From Pedosphaera sp. (GTDB lineage: Bacteria > Verrucomicrobiota > Verrucomicrobiae > Limisphaerales > Pedosphaeraceae): a stretch of 9,412 nt of DNA. Below, piece by piece: positions 8,101 through 9,412 of the stretch. The number at the start of each line of letters is the position of its first letter. The first letter of the stretch is position 1. The DNA is taken from assembly GCA_028293265.1 (NCBI GenBank), contig JAQGPB010000001.1:1-9412 (forward strand), written 5' to 3'. A program made the position numbers and the translations under genes. The notes below the pieces were generated by a model. That model saw only the letters and a list, made by a program, of their open reading frames with translations. It was not told the DNA's origin and did no database searches.

Positions 8101-8217
8101 ATAAGCTTCGACCGGCAGCCGTTGAAACGCGGAGATGCCGGCGAAGACAAACAGCCCGAGCAGCACCAGCACAATGGCCCGGTGACGCAACGCGTAGGAG
8201 GTGAGTGTGCCGATCAT
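5134..8217 (-). CDS. CzcA/CusA-family heavy-metal efflux RND permease
   Basis: This is the inner-membrane proton-driven pump of a tripartite metal exporter. The 1027-residue length is typical of the HME-RND family. It has an N-terminal membrane helix (about 13-33), a first periplasmic domain, a central membrane block, a second periplasmic domain, and a last membrane block ending near LFILPVLYPLF. The TM4 signature DFGIIVDSAVVIIEN (400-414) holds D400, D406 and E413. These match the proton-relay residues of CzcA (D402, D408, E415), indicating a divalent-cation pump (Zn, Co, Cd or Ni) rather than the Cu/Ag CusA type. The ATG at 8217 is chosen because it overlaps the adaptor stop as ATGA, the usual translational coupling. 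An ATG at 8259 would add 14 residues and a longer overlap. The exact metal cannot be read from the sequence. Confidence 0.95.
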   Translation of the reverse strand: MIGTLTSYALRHRAIVLVLLGLFVFAGISAFQRLPVEAYPDVTNVQVQIITLFPGHAAEEVERLITIPVENEMNGIPKRASMRSISLFGLSVVTIVFEDNANGDYVRNQAFQHLSAVTLPTGAQASLSPDATPVGEIYRYTLKAKNGFPPVELKALEDWVVEKKFRTVPGVVDVVGFGGPTKQYQVLIDPIKLKSYGVSLKQVFDALSNGNRNGGGSYIEHGPELYVVRGLGFVQNTADIAAIGVDTRNGTPIRIGDLGTVTIGNQLRLGQVGKTMGNENDDDVVQGIVLLRKGENALEVLDRVRAKVAEINRHDLPSGVQLIPHYDRTELIDRTLHNVRKNMIEGIALVLLVLVLFLGLGNFRSALVVALVVPLSLLGAFLLLDLRGIPANLISMGAIDFGIIVDSAVVIIENLLRLLEERRDKPRSLPATIVEAVSQMGRPILFSKAILLTAFIPLYTMQRVEGKIFQPMALTLTFALVVGTILALTVVPILASFAVKNKIAAQESWLVRNLLKVYRPALEWALNARLGLLCAAVASLIVAGVSLSFMGSEFLPKLDEGSLWVRGFMPETIAPSEATKLVQRVRTTLASFPEVMTVVSQLGRPDDGTDVNGFDVVECAVELRPRSEWKTATTREGLSEAMNQKLMEILGMQFQFSQVIEDNVNEAISGIKSELSIKIFGEDPVKLQSLANQMADVVKKVPGATDVGTDELLGQPQVQITIDRAAIARAGLSISDVQSVVETALGGAVATQVLEGERSFDLAVKLIPRSVSDLNSIRNIPVFGSNGERLTLGALAAVDVHRGFARIFREENARRIAVKLSVRGRDLGSLVAEAQKKVAQIPLPTGYRTEWTGSFENQQRAVKRLEIIVPITLVAIFFLLFTAFDSGKLAFLILLNVPFAAVGGILALPLAGLTLSVSALVGFIALFGVSVQNGVLLLERIRELRREGKAMRDAVCEGALSRVRPVVMTAAMAALGLLPAALSHAVGAETSRPFAVVIIGGLVTATLLTLFILPVLYPLFETERPEY

Positions 8218-9377
8218 GATTTGTCCGTGGAATCCATCAATGCCTGCAGCAACAGGCATCCCTCGGTGACCACCTTCTGGCCCGCGTTGACTCCATGAAA
8301 TACCTGGACCTTGCCATCCTGTTCCGTCCCCAGCTTCACGACCTGACGCTGATATTCCCCGGGAGAAGTTTCAATGAACAGGTAGTATTGATTGTCCTTC
8401 ATGAAAACCGCCTTCGAGGAAATCTCCACGCTGGACGGCGCGGTTTTGATCGCGTCCGCCGTCACATCCACCGTCACGTACATTTCCGCCTTGAGCAGCT
8501 TGTCCGCGTTGTCCACGATGCCGCGGACCTTGACGGTGCGGGTGGTCGGATCCAGCGAATCGCCAATGTTTTCGAGCGTTCCTTCAAAAACCTTGTCCGG
8601 ATAAGCCCGCGAATAAATGCGCAGTTGCTGCCCCGGTTGCAGCGAGGAAATGTCCGATTCCGAAACGTCCAACTGCACCCAGAGCTTGGTCGGATCGCTC
8701 ACCACAAACAGCGGCGCAAGCAGGTTCGGCGCGTTGGCCAGCATCATGTCGGCGCGCACTTCCTGGCCCGGTGTGACATTCCGCTCCACCAGCACGCCGG
8801 ACAAAGGCGAGCGCAGCAAATACAATTCATCGCTCCCTTTGTCATCGCCGCCATAAAGCGCCAGGCGCGCCAGGGCCCGGTCGCGCTCGGAAATCGCGCT
8901 GGCATAAACCGCCTCGGCACTTTCCACGTCCTTCACCGGCGCTGCGCCGTGCGCCTGCAATTCCTTCTCGCGCGCCAGGGTACGGTCGGCCAGTTGCAAA
9001 TCGCTCGCCGCTTTGCGCGCATCTGCGCGGGCCTGCCCGAAATCAGGCGAGTCAATCTTTGCCAGCGGATCGCCGGCGGAAATTGGCTGCCCCAGCGTCG
9101 CGACAATCGCGCTGACGCGTCCCGCCACCGGCGTAAAAATGCGCACCGTCGCGTCATCGTTCCACAGCAACCTCCCAGTCAGGTGGGTGATCGCAAGTTT
9201 TCGCGGTTCGGCGGTTTCCACCGAGAGCGAGGTTTTTTGCGGCGCATCCGCCGGGATGATCACCTTCTCGCCATCCACTTTGGGCGCGGGAGTTTCCGCC
9301 ACTGGTTTCTCCGCCGCATGGCAGCCGAGCAGGCCAACCACCGCCAGCCAGCCAAACCGCTTCCACAGCGACGACAT
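8214..9377 (-). CDS. CzcB/CusB-type RND periplasmic adaptor lipoprotein
   Basis: This membrane-fusion protein links the RND permease to an outer-membrane channel. The 387-residue product begins with a lipoprotein signal (WLAVVGLLGC, lipidated C19) and a Pro/Ala-rich linker. The first half-motif of the lipoyl domain is at about 78-112 (IFTPVAGRV, LGQPISAGDPL). A short alpha-helical hairpin spans about 113-175, and the second lipoyl half starts at about 185 (LLRSPLSGVLVERNVTPGQ). Beta-barrel and membrane-proximal domains follow (LWVQLDVSESDI, DPTTRTVKVRG, EMYVTVDV). The N-terminal stretch lacks the Met-rich copper/silver site of CusB, which agrees with a divalent-metal pump. Its TGA overlaps the permease ATG. 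Only 35 nt precede it in the window, with a weak AAGAA upstream. The outer-membrane factor, if present, lies outside. Confidence 0.93.
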   Translation of the reverse strand: MSSLWKRFGWLAVVGLLGCHAAEKPVAETPAPKVDGEKVIIPADAPQKTSLSVETAEPRKLAITHLTGRLLWNDDATVRIFTPVAGRVSAIVATLGQPISAGDPLAKIDSPDFGQARADARKAASDLQLADRTLAREKELQAHGAAPVKDVESAEAVYASAISERDRALARLALYGGDDKGSDELYLLRSPLSGVLVERNVTPGQEVRADMMLANAPNLLAPLFVVSDPTKLWVQLDVSESDISSLQPGQQLRIYSRAYPDKVFEGTLENIGDSLDPTTRTVKVRGIVDNADKLLKAEMYVTVDVTADAIKTAPSSVEISSKAVFMKDNQYYLFIETSPGEYQRQVVKLGTEQDGKVQVFHGVNAGQKVVTEGCLLLQALMDSTDKS

Positions 9378-9412
9378 TTGAGTTCGTTCTTGGTAGGGAC
9401 GGCGCGCTGCGC

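Noticed and set aside
5698..8298. Long plus-strand open frames (395 and 465 codons) opposite the RND permease
   Set aside because: They lie antisense to a clearly recognised permease, are rich in His, Arg and Gln, and have no recognisable domains. They are frame shadows of a GC-rich gene.
9378..9412. Tail of an upstream outer-membrane factor gene
   Set aside because: Only 35 nt remain, with no recognisable coding sequence or stop codon, so nothing can be claimed.

Overview
All convincing genes lie on the minus strand, so the window reads from right to left. It looks like the chromosome of a Gram-negative bacterium: it has an outer-membrane TonB-dependent receptor, an RND efflux pump and a lipoprotein adaptor. 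GC content is moderate to high, and Shine-Dalgarno sites are weak or absent at several starts. My guess from protein style and intergenic repeat style is Verrucomicrobiota (Pedosphaera/Limisphaerales-like). This is inference only; there is no rRNA or other marker gene here.

Block 1 (about 9377 to 4757) is a heavy-metal efflux operon. It encodes a lipidated CzcB/CusB-type periplasmic adaptor, then a CzcA-type RND permease joined to it by a 4-nt ATGA overlap, then after 11 nt a small P-II (GlnB-like) protein. The permease carries the D...D...E transmembrane-4 signature of divalent-cation (Zn/Co/Cd/Ni) pumps rather than the Cu/Ag type. The P-II protein keeps the family fold markers, but its T-loop is rewritten: it lacks the uridylylated tyrosine position and is rich in His and acidic residues. 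The outer-membrane channel (CzcC/TolC-like) and any metal regulator are not in the window; they may lie beyond the right edge.

Block 2 (about 4756 to 4063) is roughly 690 nt with no convincing gene. It is a mosaic of short repeats: five tandem GATGTTC units, a 17-nt inverted pair about 250 nt apart, an 18-nt direct pair 86 nt apart, and a small hairpin. A candidate promoter and a good ribosome-binding site for the next operon sit at its left end.

Block 3 (4062 to the left edge) is a surface-to-inner-membrane signalling cluster. It encodes a TonB-dependent outer-membrane receptor (probable TTG start), a secreted YfiR-family (DUF4154) periplasmic protein, and a membrane sensor with a YfiN-like periplasmic (CHASE8-type) region, HAMP, PAS and the start of a GAF domain. 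The sensor's output domain is cut off by the left edge. The sensor reading frame is broken by an apparent 1-nt deletion near 1213-1217, after which 404 codons are open to the edge. By analogy with the Pseudomonas YfiBNR system, the likely logic is that the receptor or envelope state acts on YfiR, which acts on the sensor's periplasmic domain.

The most interesting points are the receptor-YfiR-sensor triad, in which a TonB receptor stands where YfiB would be, and the P-II protein with a His-rich T-loop attached to a metal pump.
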